DNA of 64,000 nucleotides. Origin: Halalkalibacter akibai JCM 9157 (GTDB taxonomy: Bacteria; Bacillota; Bacilli; Bacillales; Bacillaceae_D). The position numbers were made by a program, and so were the translations under genes. Shown piece by piece: positions 7,290 to 15,753 of the stretch. The stretch spans positions 1 through 64,000 of the forward strand of contig NZ_BAUV01000002.1 of the NCBI RefSeq assembly GCF_000513135.1, read 5' to 3'. How positions within the stretch are numbered: the first letter of the stretch is position 1; every line of letters starts with the position of its first letter. The notes under the pieces were generated by a model. The model saw only the letters and a program-made list of their open reading frames with translations. It was not told where the DNA came from and did no database searches.

Positions 7290-7652
7290 ATGCACTTGAG
7301 AGCCTTAAAGAAGGTTAAGAAGGATGTATCTCTTCACGATCCTATTGGAACGGACAAAGAAGGGAATGAGATCACGTTAATTGATGTGCTGCAAGAAGAA
7401 GGCGATGATATCGTGGATGTGATCCAAACGAACATGGAGAAGACTCAAATCTATAAATTCATTCATGTGTTAGATGACAGAGAAAAAGAGGTCATTGTAG
7501 GGCGTTTCGGCTTGAACTTGGAAGAAGAGCGCACCCAGCGAGAGATCGCGAAAGAATTAGGAATCTCTAGAAGCTATGTATCTAGAATTGAGAAAAGAGC
7601 GTTAATGAAATTGTTTCATGAGTTTTATAAGCAGAGTCAAGGGAAGAGCTAA
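7290..7652 (+). CDS. spoIIIC: Sigma-K C-terminal half, copy 1 (SpoIIIC-like)
   Basis: The 120 residues match the C-terminal half of sigma-[21 protein letters not shown], then [16 protein letters not shown] and the region 4 helix-turn-helix [20 protein letters not shown]. Region 4 contacts the -35 element of late mother-cell promoters. In B. subtilis this half (spoIIIC) is joined to spoIVCB only when the skin element is excised. The N-terminal half is not in the window. The ATG is internal to sigK and has no ribosome binding site, so the segment should be expressed only after DNA rearrangement. The protein is identical to copy 2 at 15754. Confidence 0.85.
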   Translation: MHLRALKKVKKDVSLHDPIGTDKEGNEITLIDVLQEEGDDIVDVIQTNMEKTQIYKFIHVLDDREKEVIVGRFGLNLEEERTQREIAKELGISRSYVSRIEKRALMKLFHEFYKQSQGKS

Positions 7653-7660
7653 TGATTATT

Positions 7661-7697
7661 GAAGGGCGATCGATAAAAAGTCGATCGTCCTACTTTT
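7661..7697 (+). terminator. Terminator of sigK copy 1
   Basis: GGGCGATCGA (7663-7672) and TCGATCGTCC (7681-7690) pair with one G-T, followed by tactttt. Related hairpins follow the other sigK copies. The gap from here to 8071 holds only this and the hairpin at 7810. Confidence 0.7.
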
Positions 7698-7809
7698 AAT
7701 TGCCTTAAAGAAGAGTTATGTATAGGATTAGTGAAAAAGAACAGTTTCATATGTAGAAATATTTTTGGACAAATTTAGAAAGATTGAATTTGATTTGATA
7801 ATGGGAGTG

Positions 7810-7842
7810 CAGGCATCTTCATAGAAGATGCCTGTTTAATTT
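7810..7842 (+). terminator. Second hairpin downstream of sigK copy 1
   Basis: CAGGCATCTTC and GAAGATGCCTG form an 11-pair stem with a three-base loop, followed by tttaatttt. Confidence 0.6.
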
Positions 7843-8071
7843 TCTCTAAGGTTATGTCTAATCGTGTTCAACTTACCTCGACTGTCTGGTTTCATAGAAA
7901 ATCGAAATATGAATAGTTAAAGACAGATTTTCTTAAGTTGAAATAAAAAGATTAGAATAACTACACTATGTTTAACCAGCTATGTTACAGGCAAATAAGT
8001 TAATAAGTGACTCATTTTAATTTCTCTAGTTTCATAGGAATGAATAAAGTGTTTCGGACAAGGGGGATCAA

Positions 8072-8764
8072 ATGCAAAATATCAAAGATACTGTTAAAGA
8101 AGTTGTTTACGCTATCATTCCGTTGTCTTTAGTCGTTATTGTTTTACAGATTACAATCATAGGAATGCCGACTGAAGTGTTTGTTCAATTTCTAATTGGG
8201 GTTGTTATGGTTTCAATTGGATTGATTTTATTTTTATTAGGTGTTCATATAGGTTTATTACCAGTTGGTGAGATGATTGGAGCTGCCTTACCGAAAATGG
8301 GGAAAGCCTGGTTAGTTGTCTTTTTTGGCTTCCTTCTCGGTTTTGTTGCGACTGTGGCAGAACCAGATGTACGAGTGTTGGCCTTACAAGTTGACATAGT
8401 GTCGGACGGTGTTATCTCTAGTAACCTTCTGATATATACAGTAGCATTGGGTGTTGCTATTTTTGTAGGCTTAGCCATGCTAAGAATTTTACTGAAAATC
8501 CCCATTACTTATTTACTAATTGGAGGATATGGCTTGGTCTTTCTACTAGCTTCATTTACTCCTGCTCATTTTGTACCTATTTCGTTTGATGCTGGTGGTG
8601 TGACAACTGGACCGATGACAGTACCGTTTATCCTTGCTCTGGGTGTTGGGGTTGCCTCGGTACTAAGAGGTAAATCTGCCTCAACGGACGGCTTTGGTTT
8701 AGTCGCCTTAGCATCCATTGGTCCTATTTTAGCTGTTTTAATGCTAGGGGTGGTGTATGGATGA
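8072..8764 (+). CDS. DUF1538 membrane protein, first of a pair
   Basis: The 230-residue protein has about six or seven membrane segments and the DUF1538 signatures: LGVHIGLLPVGEMIGAALPK, a re-entrant-looking GFVATVAEPDVRVLALQV, and SFDAGGVTTGPMTVPFILAL. The acidic and glycine-rich motifs suggest an ion or small-solute transporter, but its substrate is unknown. It starts behind aagggggatca. Its stop overlaps the start of a second DUF1538 gene by four bases, and the pair probably forms a two-subunit or pseudo-dimeric carrier. Two P-II proteins and a CBS protein follow in the same operon, which points to control by nucleotides. Confidence 0.85.
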   Translation: MQNIKDTVKEVVYAIIPLSLVVIVLQITIIGMPTEVFVQFLIGVVMVSIGLILFLLGVHIGLLPVGEMIGAALPKMGKAWLVVFFGFLLGFVATVAEPDVRVLALQVDIVSDGVISSNLLIYTVALGVAIFVGLAMLRILLKIPITYLLIGGYGLVFLLASFTPAHFVPISFDAGGVTTGPMTVPFILALGVGVASVLRGKSASTDGFGLVALASIGPILAVLMLGVVYG

Positions 8765-9507
8765 TAAACATTTTTGAAGGGTTTGGCCATGTTTTATATG
8801 AAGTAGCTATTGCCCTAATTCCTCTAGTTATTTTCTTCTTATTCTTTCAATTCTTCATCTTAAAGTTACCTATGAAAAAGCTAGTTGATATTCTCAAGGG
8901 GATTTTCTTAACATTCTGGGGATTAGCCTTTTTCCTGCAGGGAGTTCATATTGGATTTTTACCAGCTGGTGAAGCGATGGGATCCATACTCGGTCAAATG
9001 GAACATTTATGGATGCTGATTCCAATTGGATTTATCTTAGGATTTGTGGCCACATTTGCCGAACCCGCAGTTAGAATATTAAACCATGAAGTCGAGAAGG
9101 TCTCTGGAGGCTATATACCTCAGAGAGTGATGTTATATACATTATCAATTGGTGTAGCCATTTCAATTGCCTTATCTTTACTCCGAATTTTATTAGGGAT
9201 TCCATTATGGTACTTTATTATTCCAGGATATTTGTTAGCCCTTCTGATGATCCGCTTTTCTAGTCGGACGTTCACGGCAATTGCATTTGATTCAGGTGGA
9301 GTGGCTACAGGGCCGATGACCGTTACATTTATTGTCGCAATGGCAGTGGGGATAGCTACAGTTATAGAAGGAAGGGATCCGCTACTTGATGGTTTTGGGA
9401 TGATTGCATTAGTTGCCCTTTCTCCCATATTATCTGTTTTAACATTAGGTTTACTCTATGGTCGAAAGGAGAAAGAGAATGATCGAACATTTGAATCTGA
9501 CTCATAA
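8761..9507 (+). CDS. DUF1538 membrane protein, second of a pair
   Basis: The 248-residue protein repeats the same motifs as the gene before it: LQGVHIGFLPAGEAMGSILG, GFVATFAEPAVRIL and DSGGVATGPMTVTFIVAM. Membrane segments alternate in the same order. The two paralogues presumably assemble together in the membrane. The last 29 bases overlap the likely start of the first P-II gene, so translation is coupled. Each copy is complete, so this is a duplicated gene, not a split one. Confidence 0.85.
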   Translation: MINIFEGFGHVLYEVAIALIPLVIFFLFFQFFILKLPMKKLVDILKGIFLTFWGLAFFLQGVHIGFLPAGEAMGSILGQMEHLWMLIPIGFILGFVATFAEPAVRILNHEVEKVSGGYIPQRVMLYTLSIGVAISIALSLLRILLGIPLWYFIIPGYLLALLMIRFSSRTFTAIAFDSGGVATGPMTVTFIVAMAVGIATVIEGRDPLLDGFGMIALVALSPILSVLTLGLLYGRKEKENDRTFESDS

Positions 9508-9820
9508 ACTACTTGTTACAATTGTTAAAAAAGGAGTCGCGTCTAAAGTTGTAAAGGCGACGAAAGAAGCAGGGGCAGAAGGCGGAACAATCCTATTTGG
9601 ACGTGGCACTGGGATTCATGAGAAGAAAAAATTCTTAGGAATCTCTGTAGAACCAGAGAAGGAAGTAATTTTAACATTAGTGCCGAAAGATAAAGTCGAT
9701 CTGATTCTAGAAGCTGTCGAGAAAGCAGGAAAGTTAGATAAGCCTGGAAATGGAATAGGCTTTATTGTAGATGTAAAAAGAGTAGCTGGAATCGTACACT
9801 TATTAAAACTCCAAAATTAA
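9479..9820 (+). CDS. P-II family signalling protein, first copy
   Basis: From the ATG behind aaaggagaaag the product has 113 residues. An upstream in-frame ATG at 9458 has no binding site. The ferredoxin-like P-II fold is visible: LLVTIVKKGVASKVVKATKE, AGAEGGTILFGRGTGIHEKK (glycine-rich T-loop region), EKEVILTLVPKDKVDLILEA and a C-terminal GIGFIVDVKRVAGI. P-II trimers bind ATP, ADP or related nucleotides and often dock on a membrane transporter. The T-loop lacks the standard GlnB tyrosine site, so it is probably a transport regulator and not a nitrogen regulator. Confidence 0.85.
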   Translation: MIEHLNLTHKLLVTIVKKGVASKVVKATKEAGAEGGTILFGRGTGIHEKKKFLGISVEPEKEVILTLVPKDKVDLILEAVEKAGKLDKPGNGIGFIVDVKRVAGIVHLLKLQN

Positions 9821-9843
9821 AATAATAATCAAGGAGGCTAAGT

Positions 9844-10215
9844 ATGGACACGCCTATTAAATATAATTTGATCGTAACAGTGGTAAATAAAGGCTATTCA
9901 GAAAAAGTAGTAGAAGCAACTAAGAAAGCGGGAGCAGAAGGTGGAACAATTATTTACGGACGAGGTACTGGTATTCATGAGCAAGCAAAACTATTTTCCA
10001 TTGCCATAGAACCTGAAAAAGAACTTGTATTAACTTTGATCGATAGAGAAAAAACGGATGCAGTTTTGGAAACAATATTAATAGAAGCAGAATTAAATAA
10101 ACCAGGAAAAGGAATTGCTTTTGTTTTAGAAGTAGAGCGTACGATAGGAATTAATCATATACTTAATAGCCTAGTCAATAAAGAAGGTGGTAATAAAAAT
10201 GCCGATCGTAGCTGA
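9844..10215 (+). CDS. P-II family signalling protein, second copy
   Basis: The 123-residue paralogue of the previous gene shares AGAEGGTIIYGRGTGIHEQ, EKELVLTLIDREKTDAVLE and GIAFVLEVERTIGI. AAGGAGG lies nine bases before the ATG. Two P-II genes after two DUF1538 genes suggest one regulator per carrier subunit, or a mixed trimer. The 3' end overlaps the following CBS gene by 17 bases. Confidence 0.85.
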   Translation: MDTPIKYNLIVTVVNKGYSEKVVEATKKAGAEGGTIIYGRGTGIHEQAKLFSIAIEPEKELVLTLIDREKTDAVLETILIEAELNKPGKGIAFVLEVERTIGINHILNSLVNKEGGNKNADRS

Positions 10216-10633
10216 TTTTTATCAGAAGATCACAAAGCAAGCTAGTACAGTATTACAACATGATCTAATTGACGTAGTTAGAACAAAGATGTCAGAGCGA
10301 GATCCTATCTATCGCTCTGTATATGTTGTAGATCAGAACAATAAACTTTTGGGCATAATCACATTAAGGGAAATCTTAAAAGTGTTAGCAATTCGCAAGG
10401 GAGTAAGCGGGAATAGAAGTCTTTCTAGAGGGAAGTTACTTGATTATATTTCCCAAGGTACGCCCGCTGGTGACGTGATGAAAGCTCCAATTTCGGTTAG
10501 GAAAACCAACACTTTAGAAGAGGCTCTTGAGTTAATGGTCCGTCATGACATTGAGGAAATTCCTGTAGTAGATGCCCAGGGGAAAGTAATAGGTGATTTA
10601 AATGCTTTTGAATTAGTGAGAGAAATGGAATAG
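10199..10633 (+). CDS. CBS-domain pair protein
   Basis: I start at the ATG behind gaaggtgg, giving 144 residues, mostly two CBS motifs: residues near 15-60 (DPIYRSVYVVDQNNKLLGII) and near 90-140 (VMKAPISVRKTNTLEEALEL, then IEEIPVVDAQGKVIGDL). CBS pairs bind adenosine nucleotides and report energy state. It overlaps the second P-II gene, so the operon carries two kinds of nucleotide sensor beside the DUF1538 carriers. A GTG four codons upstream is an alternative start. Confidence 0.85.
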   Translation: MPIVADFYQKITKQASTVLQHDLIDVVRTKMSERDPIYRSVYVVDQNNKLLGIITLREILKVLAIRKGVSGNRSLSRGKLLDYISQGTPAGDVMKAPISVRKTNTLEEALELMVRHDIEEIPVVDAQGKVIGDLNAFELVREME

Positions 10634-10667
10634 AATTGTTTTCTCTAACAAAGTTGGTGGTGAATGT

Positions 10668-11507
10668 GTGAATAAAGTATTAGATTATATTTTGTTAACA
10701 ATTGGCTCAATTATTGTTGCGGTAGGTCTGGAATTGATATTAGCTCCCAATGGCTTAGTGGATGGAGGAGTTACAGCTATCTCTATTATGACGAATGCCA
10801 TTATAAACGTTCCTATTTGGATGACGTTTATTTTATTAAATATTCCCTCTCTAATTATTGCTGGGAAGTACATGGGTAAAAAATTTGTTGTTAGAACAAT
10901 ATATGCCAATATCATCACATCAATTGCTTTGATTTACTTTGCGCCTTTTCCCCCAATCACTACGTCTGAAGTGTTAATCGTGCTGTATGGCGGACTTCTA
11001 CTTGGAGTTGGGATTGGTTTAGTTGTTAAAGTGGGAGGAGCGATTGACGGGACAGAGATGCTCGCAATATGGGCGAATAATAAATACCATATCCCGATAA
11101 GTAAATTTTTATTGCTAATAAACGCTGTTATTCTATCAATTGCTGCCTTTGTCTTTTCTTTAGAACAGGCAATGTTCTCTGTTGCTGTCTTTTTCATTGT
11201 TTCAAAAGTTATTGATTTTATATTAGATGGAATTAATCAAGGGAAATCAGTAATGATTATATCAGATAAACCTCAAGAAATAGGTCAAAAGCTAAATGAA
11301 AACCTAGGCATAACTATTACATACCTCAATGGAAAAGGAGGATATTCTGGGGAACAAATGCAATTGATATACTGTATTACGGATAGGTTTATGTATCCAA
11401 AACTCAAAGAAACCGTTTTGTCTGTTGATAAAGGAGCTATTTTAGAAGCTTCATTTGTAACTGAAACAACAGGAATAAAGAGAAAGTCATTGTTGGAGCA
11501 CAAGTAA
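10668..11507 (+). CDS. YitT family membrane protein (DUF161 with DUF2179)
   Basis: The 279-residue protein has five or six membrane segments (LTIGSIIVAVGLELILAPNG, VDGGVTAISIM, GIGLVVKVGGAIDGTEMLA) and a soluble C-terminal DUF2179 domain (KSVMIISDKPQEIGQKLNEN, then GAILEASFVTETTG). Such proteins are widespread in Bacillus and unassigned. The GTG start lies behind gttggtggtg, 34 bases after the CBS gene, so it probably closes the same operon. Whether it works with the DUF1538 system is inferred from position only. Confidence 0.85.
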   Translation: MNKVLDYILLTIGSIIVAVGLELILAPNGLVDGGVTAISIMTNAIINVPIWMTFILLNIPSLIIAGKYMGKKFVVRTIYANIITSIALIYFAPFPPITTSEVLIVLYGGLLLGVGIGLVVKVGGAIDGTEMLAIWANNKYHIPISKFLLLINAVILSIAAFVFSLEQAMFSVAVFFIVSKVIDFILDGINQGKSVMIISDKPQEIGQKLNENLGITITYLNGKGGYSGEQMQLIYCITDRFMYPKLKETVLSVDKGAILEASFVTETTGIKRKSLLEHK

Positions 11508-11554
11508 AAAAACGATCTTACCCATTACTAATTTGTTGAAAATATGCTGAATAA

Positions 11555-11605
11555 GGGGTAAAGGAAATAGTAACAGGAAAAAAATGTTACTTGTTCTAAT
11601 ACCCC
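11555..11605. other. Two-tier hairpin after the YitT gene
   Basis: GGGGTA (11555-11560) pairs with TACCCC (11600-11605), enclosing AGTAACA/TGTTACT (11569-11575 and 11585-11591). No T run follows, so it is not a normal terminator. CCCCTAGGGG (11601-11610) offers an alternative pairing for the same bases. Confidence 0.45.
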
Positions 11606-11706
11606 TAGGGGAAAACAAGTGAGAGTGGTTTATTCTTTTCTAAATGGTGTAGGTGAATAGCAATGCCTAAGGTAGTAAAAGACAACTTAATTATCACCTA
11701 TTATTA

Positions 11707-12492
11707 CTAATCGAGAATAGTATATGAGTTGGTTTGATTAGCTATAATAACATCATTTTCAATCCACTCTTCTAGCGTGGCGTTAAAAAGTTTCGGCATT
11801 GCTAAAGGAAAACCATGACCAATACTAGCAACTATAAGACCTTTACAATTAGAATTACTCTCCATAATTTCTTTCATTGAGTCTTTCATGATCTTTCTCT
11901 CTTTCTCTCCTGCGGTAACTAATATTTTACTACTAGAATCCTTAAAATTCTTAGGGATCTTAAATGACATGTTTTCGTTCATAATTCTTATAAAAGCATC
12001 CTTGTTCATTCGACAGCTTTCAAGATAATAAATGTCTTGGTAATCACCATTTATGTACATTGACTTTGCTTGAATTTTAGAAAATGTTTTTAATTTTACA
12101 AGTGGGAATGCAAACATCATTGATTTGGTTAGAGTATTAGCGAAAGGAACTTTTTTAACTAAAGCGCTGTTAATCATAGCGAAATCAATCAAATTAGGTT
12201 TCTGACTTAGCATAGCAATCAGAACTTGAGCACCTAACGAGAAACCTATTGCTATCACACGTTTACCTTTGCCCTTCTCTTTAATTAATTCATTGAGCTC
12301 ACTAGCAGCATCACATATGGTAAATTGTACTCCGTTTTTACTTCTTCCATGTTCAGGCATTTCTGGAACTAAGCAGTGGAATTTCGAACTAAAGTATTCG
12401 ATTTGCTTATCCCACATCCAACCACTTACTCCGCCACCATGAATAAAAACCATCAATGCAGAATTAGTCTCGCCATATTCTTTATAATACAA
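11707..12492 (-). CDS. Alpha/beta hydrolase
   Basis: The 261-residue cytosolic protein has the alpha/beta-hydrolase layout: oxyanion segment VFIHGGGVSGWMWD (residues 15-28), nucleophile elbow GFSLGA with Ser85, and a histidine in IGHGFPLAMP near the end. A helical cap lies between. Substrates of this broad family (esters, lactones, peptides) cannot be deduced. The minus-strand start lies behind ggaggtgac. It follows the antiporter gene on the same strand but is separated by a terminator hairpin, so it is probably transcribed alone. Confidence 0.8.
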   Translation of the reverse strand: MYYKEYGETNSALMVFIHGGGVSGWMWDKQIEYFSSKFHCLVPEMPEHGRSKNGVQFTICDAASELNELIKEKGKGKRVIAIGFSLGAQVLIAMLSQKPNLIDFAMINSALVKKVPFANTLTKSMMFAFPLVKLKTFSKIQAKSMYINGDYQDIYYLESCRMNKDAFIRIMNENMSFKIPKNFKDSSSKILVTAGEKERKIMKDSMKEIMESNSNCKGLIVASIGHGFPLAMPKLFNATLEEWIENDVIIANQTNSYTILD

Positions 12493-12612
12493 TTCAATGT
12501 CACCTCCATAATTAGTTATGTTTAGTTAAGGGATAATTAAATCTATCTTTATCAAAGCTATTGCACTAAATGGCTAGTTGAACAGAAAAAAACATATTAA
12601 AGTTTAATAAAC

Positions 12613-12650
12613 AAGCTTAAGGCATTATAGCCTCAAGCTTAATGTGGTCC
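12613..12650 (-). terminator. Terminator after the K+/H+ antiporter gene
   Basis: AAGCTTAAGGC (12613-12623) and GCCTCAAGCTT (12630-12640) pair at ten of eleven positions. T-rich sequence follows on both sides (ttttttg on the plus strand), so it may act in both directions. Confidence 0.55.
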
Positions 12651-12666
12651 TATTTTTTGTTAAGTT

Positions 12667-14172
12667 CTATTCTGCAGCTTCTTTAAGAACTGGATCTTCA
12701 GAACGTTTCTGATCAAGTAGATTTTTTAACTGTTGTTTACTATGTTTTGACACTAGAACATATAAGATGTCCCCTGAAAAAATTCGGGTTTCACCATAAG
12801 GTGTGATGAGGTTTCCATTTCTTATAATTGCATTTACAAGAACGTCTTTTGGAAACATTATTTCTGCTAAAGACAGATTAACAAGCGCATTGTCTTCACT
12901 GATTTCTACCTCAATCACTTCCGCATTGGCTTTCCCGATGGATACTAACTCCAATGAATGGATAGGAGTTTCTTTTTTCGCTCCAGATAATTTAAGCTTT
13001 TCAGCAAAAAATGAAATCGTTGATCCTTGAACCAAGGCTGATGTTAACACAACGAAAAATACAACATTAAAAAATAACTGACTGTTTGAAAGACCTGAGA
13101 TCATAGGGAATGTTGCTAAAACAATCGGTACCGCACCTCGGAGCCCAGCCCATGAAAGAAAGAGCTTTTCTTTTAGATCAAATCTCATTCCTATTGTTGA
13201 GATGAAAACGGCAAGGGGTCTAGCTACAAGGATTAAAATGAATGACAGGATTAGGCCTCTAACGATAATATCAAGCTGAAATAATTGAACAGGGAATACA
13301 AGTAATCCCAGGATTACAAACATTAAGATCTGCATCATCCATGCAAATCCTTCGTTGAAACGAAAGATAGAGTGGCGGTAAGTTAGTTCAGCATTTCCTA
13401 AGACAAGAGCTGCTACGTATACAGCAAGCAATCCACTTGCTCCAACTAGAGCGGTCACACTATATGTTAATAAGGCAAAAGCCATTGCAAAAACAGGATA
13501 CAATCCACTTGAATCTAGGTTTATACGATTAATGGCATAGATTGCGATCTTTCCAAGTGCGAGTCCAATCAGAAGCCCCATTCCCATTTGCCAAAAGAAT
13601 GACCCAACAAGTAAATAATAATTTGGTTGATCAGTCATCAATAATTGTATGAATGAAATGGTTAGAAATACAGCCATCGGATCGTTTGTACCAGATTCAG
13701 CTTCTAGTGTAGCACCCAATCTTTCTTTAAGGTTCACATTTTTTAATCCTGCAAAGACGGCGGCCGCGTCTGTTGATCCAACGATGGCACCAAATAAAAA
13801 GGCTTCTAACCAGGTCACATCTAGAATAAATTTAGCGGCTGTTGCAACGACAGCTGATGTTATTAATACTCCGAACGTAGCTAAAGACAAAGCGGGGATA
13901 GTAACTGGTTTTACAGTGGACCATTTTGTTTGTAAACCACCCTCAAAGAGGATGATAACAAGTGCAAGTATCCCGATTAGCTGAGCATATTTTGCATTAT
14001 CAAAATAAATGAAGCCAATTCCATCACTACCAGCTAACATCCCAACTAACATAAAGAGAACTAGCGCGGGTACACCAAGCCGCGTGGAGAATTTTGCAGT
14101 TACTACACCAGCAATTAATAAGAGGGCAGCCATCAAGATAATATAATCAGTATTAAAAACTCCATCAAACAT
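12667..14172 (-). CDS. CPA1-type K+/H+ (or Na+/H+) antiporter with TrkA-C domain
   Basis: The 501-residue protein has about 12 membrane segments with CPA hallmarks: GVPALVLFMLVGMLAGSDG, ILFEGGLQTKW, GAIVGSTDAAAVFAGLKN and the ion-binding ESGTNDPMAVFLT. Residues about 405-485 form an RCK-C (TrkA-C) domain (NAEVIEVEISEDNALVNLSL, then TPYGETRIFSGDILYVLV). It matches the NhaP2/CvrA group, which mostly expels potassium against protons and is gated by nucleotides. It would protect the cytoplasm during alkaline or salt stress, alongside Mrp. AAAGGAG precedes the start, 18 bases after the recombinase stop on the same strand. Confidence 0.9.
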   Translation of the reverse strand: MFDGVFNTDYIILMAALLLIAGVVTAKFSTRLGVPALVLFMLVGMLAGSDGIGFIYFDNAKYAQLIGILALVIILFEGGLQTKWSTVKPVTIPALSLATFGVLITSAVVATAAKFILDVTWLEAFLFGAIVGSTDAAAVFAGLKNVNLKERLGATLEAESGTNDPMAVFLTISFIQLLMTDQPNYYLLVGSFFWQMGMGLLIGLALGKIAIYAINRINLDSSGLYPVFAMAFALLTYSVTALVGASGLLAVYVAALVLGNAELTYRHSIFRFNEGFAWMMQILMFVILGLLVFPVQLFQLDIIVRGLILSFILILVARPLAVFISTIGMRFDLKEKLFLSWAGLRGAVPIVLATFPMISGLSNSQLFFNVVFFVVLTSALVQGSTISFFAEKLKLSGAKKETPIHSLELVSIGKANAEVIEVEISEDNALVNLSLAEIMFPKDVLVNAIIRNGNLITPYGETRIFSGDILYVLVSKHSKQQLKNLLDQKRSEDPVLKEAAE

Positions 14173-14190
14173 AGATTTTCCTCTCCTTTC

Positions 14191-14751
14191 TTAAAGGTTA
14201 ACATCCATTAATGGTGGTTCAGCTTTTTCATCATCGTTGATTCCAATATAACGAAGGGTTGCCCCACGAGTTTCGTGATTAAAGCGCTTTTGTAAAAGAG
14301 AAACAGCTATTCCTTGCTTATAAGCATGATAACCAAATGTTTTACGTAAGGTATGAGTACCAATTTTATCGTGAATACCAGCACTCACTGCTGCTTGATT
14401 AATAATTCTATAAGCTTGCTGTCTAGTAATGGGACGTTTTTTATTTGATGACCCGAACAAAAAATCATCATGATTGAGGTTTTTCTGTTTCAAGTAACTA
14501 CTGAGGGCTTGTTTCACCTTTTGGTTTAAGTAGACTCTTTCAGTTTGACATTTAGTCTTAATATTTAAAAAGTCCCGAGGTGTATCATTCTCTATTACAT
14601 CGCTACATAGGAGCTCTAACATCTGACTAATACGTAAACCAGTATTAATTCCTAGTACAAATAATAAAAAATCACGTCTTGAGCGTTTGCGAAGATAGAG
14701 CTTCATTGTACGTATTTTCTCAGTATCGCGAATTGGTTCTACAAATTCCAT
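14191..14751 (-). CDS. Small tyrosine recombinase
   Basis: The 186-residue protein is a tyrosine-recombinase catalytic domain without the usual N-terminal arm-binding domain. The active-site set is present: Arg40 in NTGLRISQ, a Lys in IKTKCQ, His133 and Arg136 in THTLRKTFGYH, His159 in FNHET, and Tyr168 in TLRYIG. YoeC-like proteins of this size occur in Bacillus. It lies between the two intact sigK 3' halves and could be a relic of the event that duplicated them. Skin elements normally use a large serine recombinase, which is not seen here. Confidence 0.85.
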   Translation of the reverse strand: MEFVEPIRDTEKIRTMKLYLRKRSRRDFLLFVLGINTGLRISQMLELLCSDVIENDTPRDFLNIKTKCQTERVYLNQKVKQALSSYLKQKNLNHDDFLFGSSNKKRPITRQQAYRIINQAAVSAGIHDKIGTHTLRKTFGYHAYKQGIAVSLLQKRFNHETRGATLRYIGINDDEKAEPPLMDVNL

Positions 14752-14946
14752 TGATTAACCCCCCTTTGGAGTTTACATATTCATATTATAACATAGATTT
14801 ATGTAACATTTAGGCGTTTACACCCAATTCAGATAACTTTAGTTATTTTAATTTAATTGTAATGATTTAAATGTTAGCTGTACAGGTAAGTGGGATCATC
14901 TTACAATGATGATTAGACATTATTACTCTTATAGGGGATGTAAAAC

Positions 14947-15591
14947 ATGTGGAAGAAAAAACGCTATTTAATGGTGAGTCTTATTTGTCTTTTGTTATTT
15001 ATAGTAGTGGCTGAATTAGTTAGAGGTGGATACACTCGTTATTTTGATGAATTTATTAGAGGATTAAAAATCTTAGATTTTGAATTCGTAATTTGGTTAA
15101 TGATAATCATGACGGAGATTGCTTCAGCTGAAGCTTTTTTGTTGGTAACGACATTACTATTAATTCTCTTCTGGATGAAGGGACGAAGAAATATATTCCT
15201 GTTCTTTTTTACACTGTCAGCAGGTGGAGTCTTCATGAATTTTACTTTGAAAATGATCTACCAACGTGACCGTCCAAACGAAGCGATTGATATTGAGGTA
15301 TTTGGAAATTCTCTACACATGATTTCCTATAGTTTTCCTAGTGGGCACACAATGAGAGGAATGATTCTGTTTATGTTCCTTCTCTACTTAAGTAAATATT
15401 TATCTAAGAAAATTCTAAGACAAATGTTCATTTCAATATCGCTATTTTCAATTATTAGCATTCCTCTTAGCAGAATTGTTTTGGATGTACATTTTACTTC
15501 AGATATTCTTGCTGCTGCTCTAATTTCAGTTGGTTGGTTTTATGGTTGCCTTTTTTTATTTGAGAAAAAATTAAAAGTTGTAGGTAGATGA
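14947..15591 (+). CDS. PAP2-family membrane phosphatase
   Basis: The 214-residue protein has about six membrane segments and all three PAP2 motifs: KMIYQRDRP (102-110), PSGHT (131-135), and SRIVLDVHFTSD (175-186) with the catalytic His182. It would remove phosphate from a lipid such as undecaprenyl pyrophosphate or phosphatidylglycerol phosphate at the outer membrane face. The start has ataggggatgtaaaac upstream. It is monocistronic, divergent from the recombinase and followed by sigK copy 2. Confidence 0.85.
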   Translation: MWKKKRYLMVSLICLLLFIVVAELVRGGYTRYFDEFIRGLKILDFEFVIWLMIIMTEIASAEAFLLVTTLLLILFWMKGRRNIFLFFFTLSAGGVFMNFTLKMIYQRDRPNEAIDIEVFGNSLHMISYSFPSGHTMRGMILFMFLLYLSKYLSKKILRQMFISISLFSIISIPLSRIVLDVHFTSDILAAALISVGWFYGCLFLFEKKLKVVGR

Positions 15592-15667
15592 TTGAAGGAT
15601 TATAGTAAGAAGTTTGAACCTTAAATTAAAGAGATACTTAAATAAACGCACACTTATACCATTTTTT

Positions 15668-15753
15668 GTTATGAAATGCTTTCTAAAACCCCATAATGTA
15701 GATGAATGAGCCGTTTTAGAAAGCGCCCCTCTGACATTAGAGTAGAAATCCTA
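15668..15753 (+). other. Conserved junction arm before sigK C-terminal copy 2 (att-like)
   Basis: These 86 bases are clearly related to 7202-7289: aaaaccccataatgtag, gaatgagc, aagcgcccctctgacattag. An ATG at 15706 opens a frame through the arm into sigK ([19 protein letters not shown]), but it has no ribosome binding site, so I do not treat it as the start of a gene. Confidence 0.55.

Noticed and set aside
8072-9507. DUF1538 genes as one gene split by a frameshift
   Set aside because: Each half has a full set of family motifs and its own start, and they overlap by four bases as coupled genes do.
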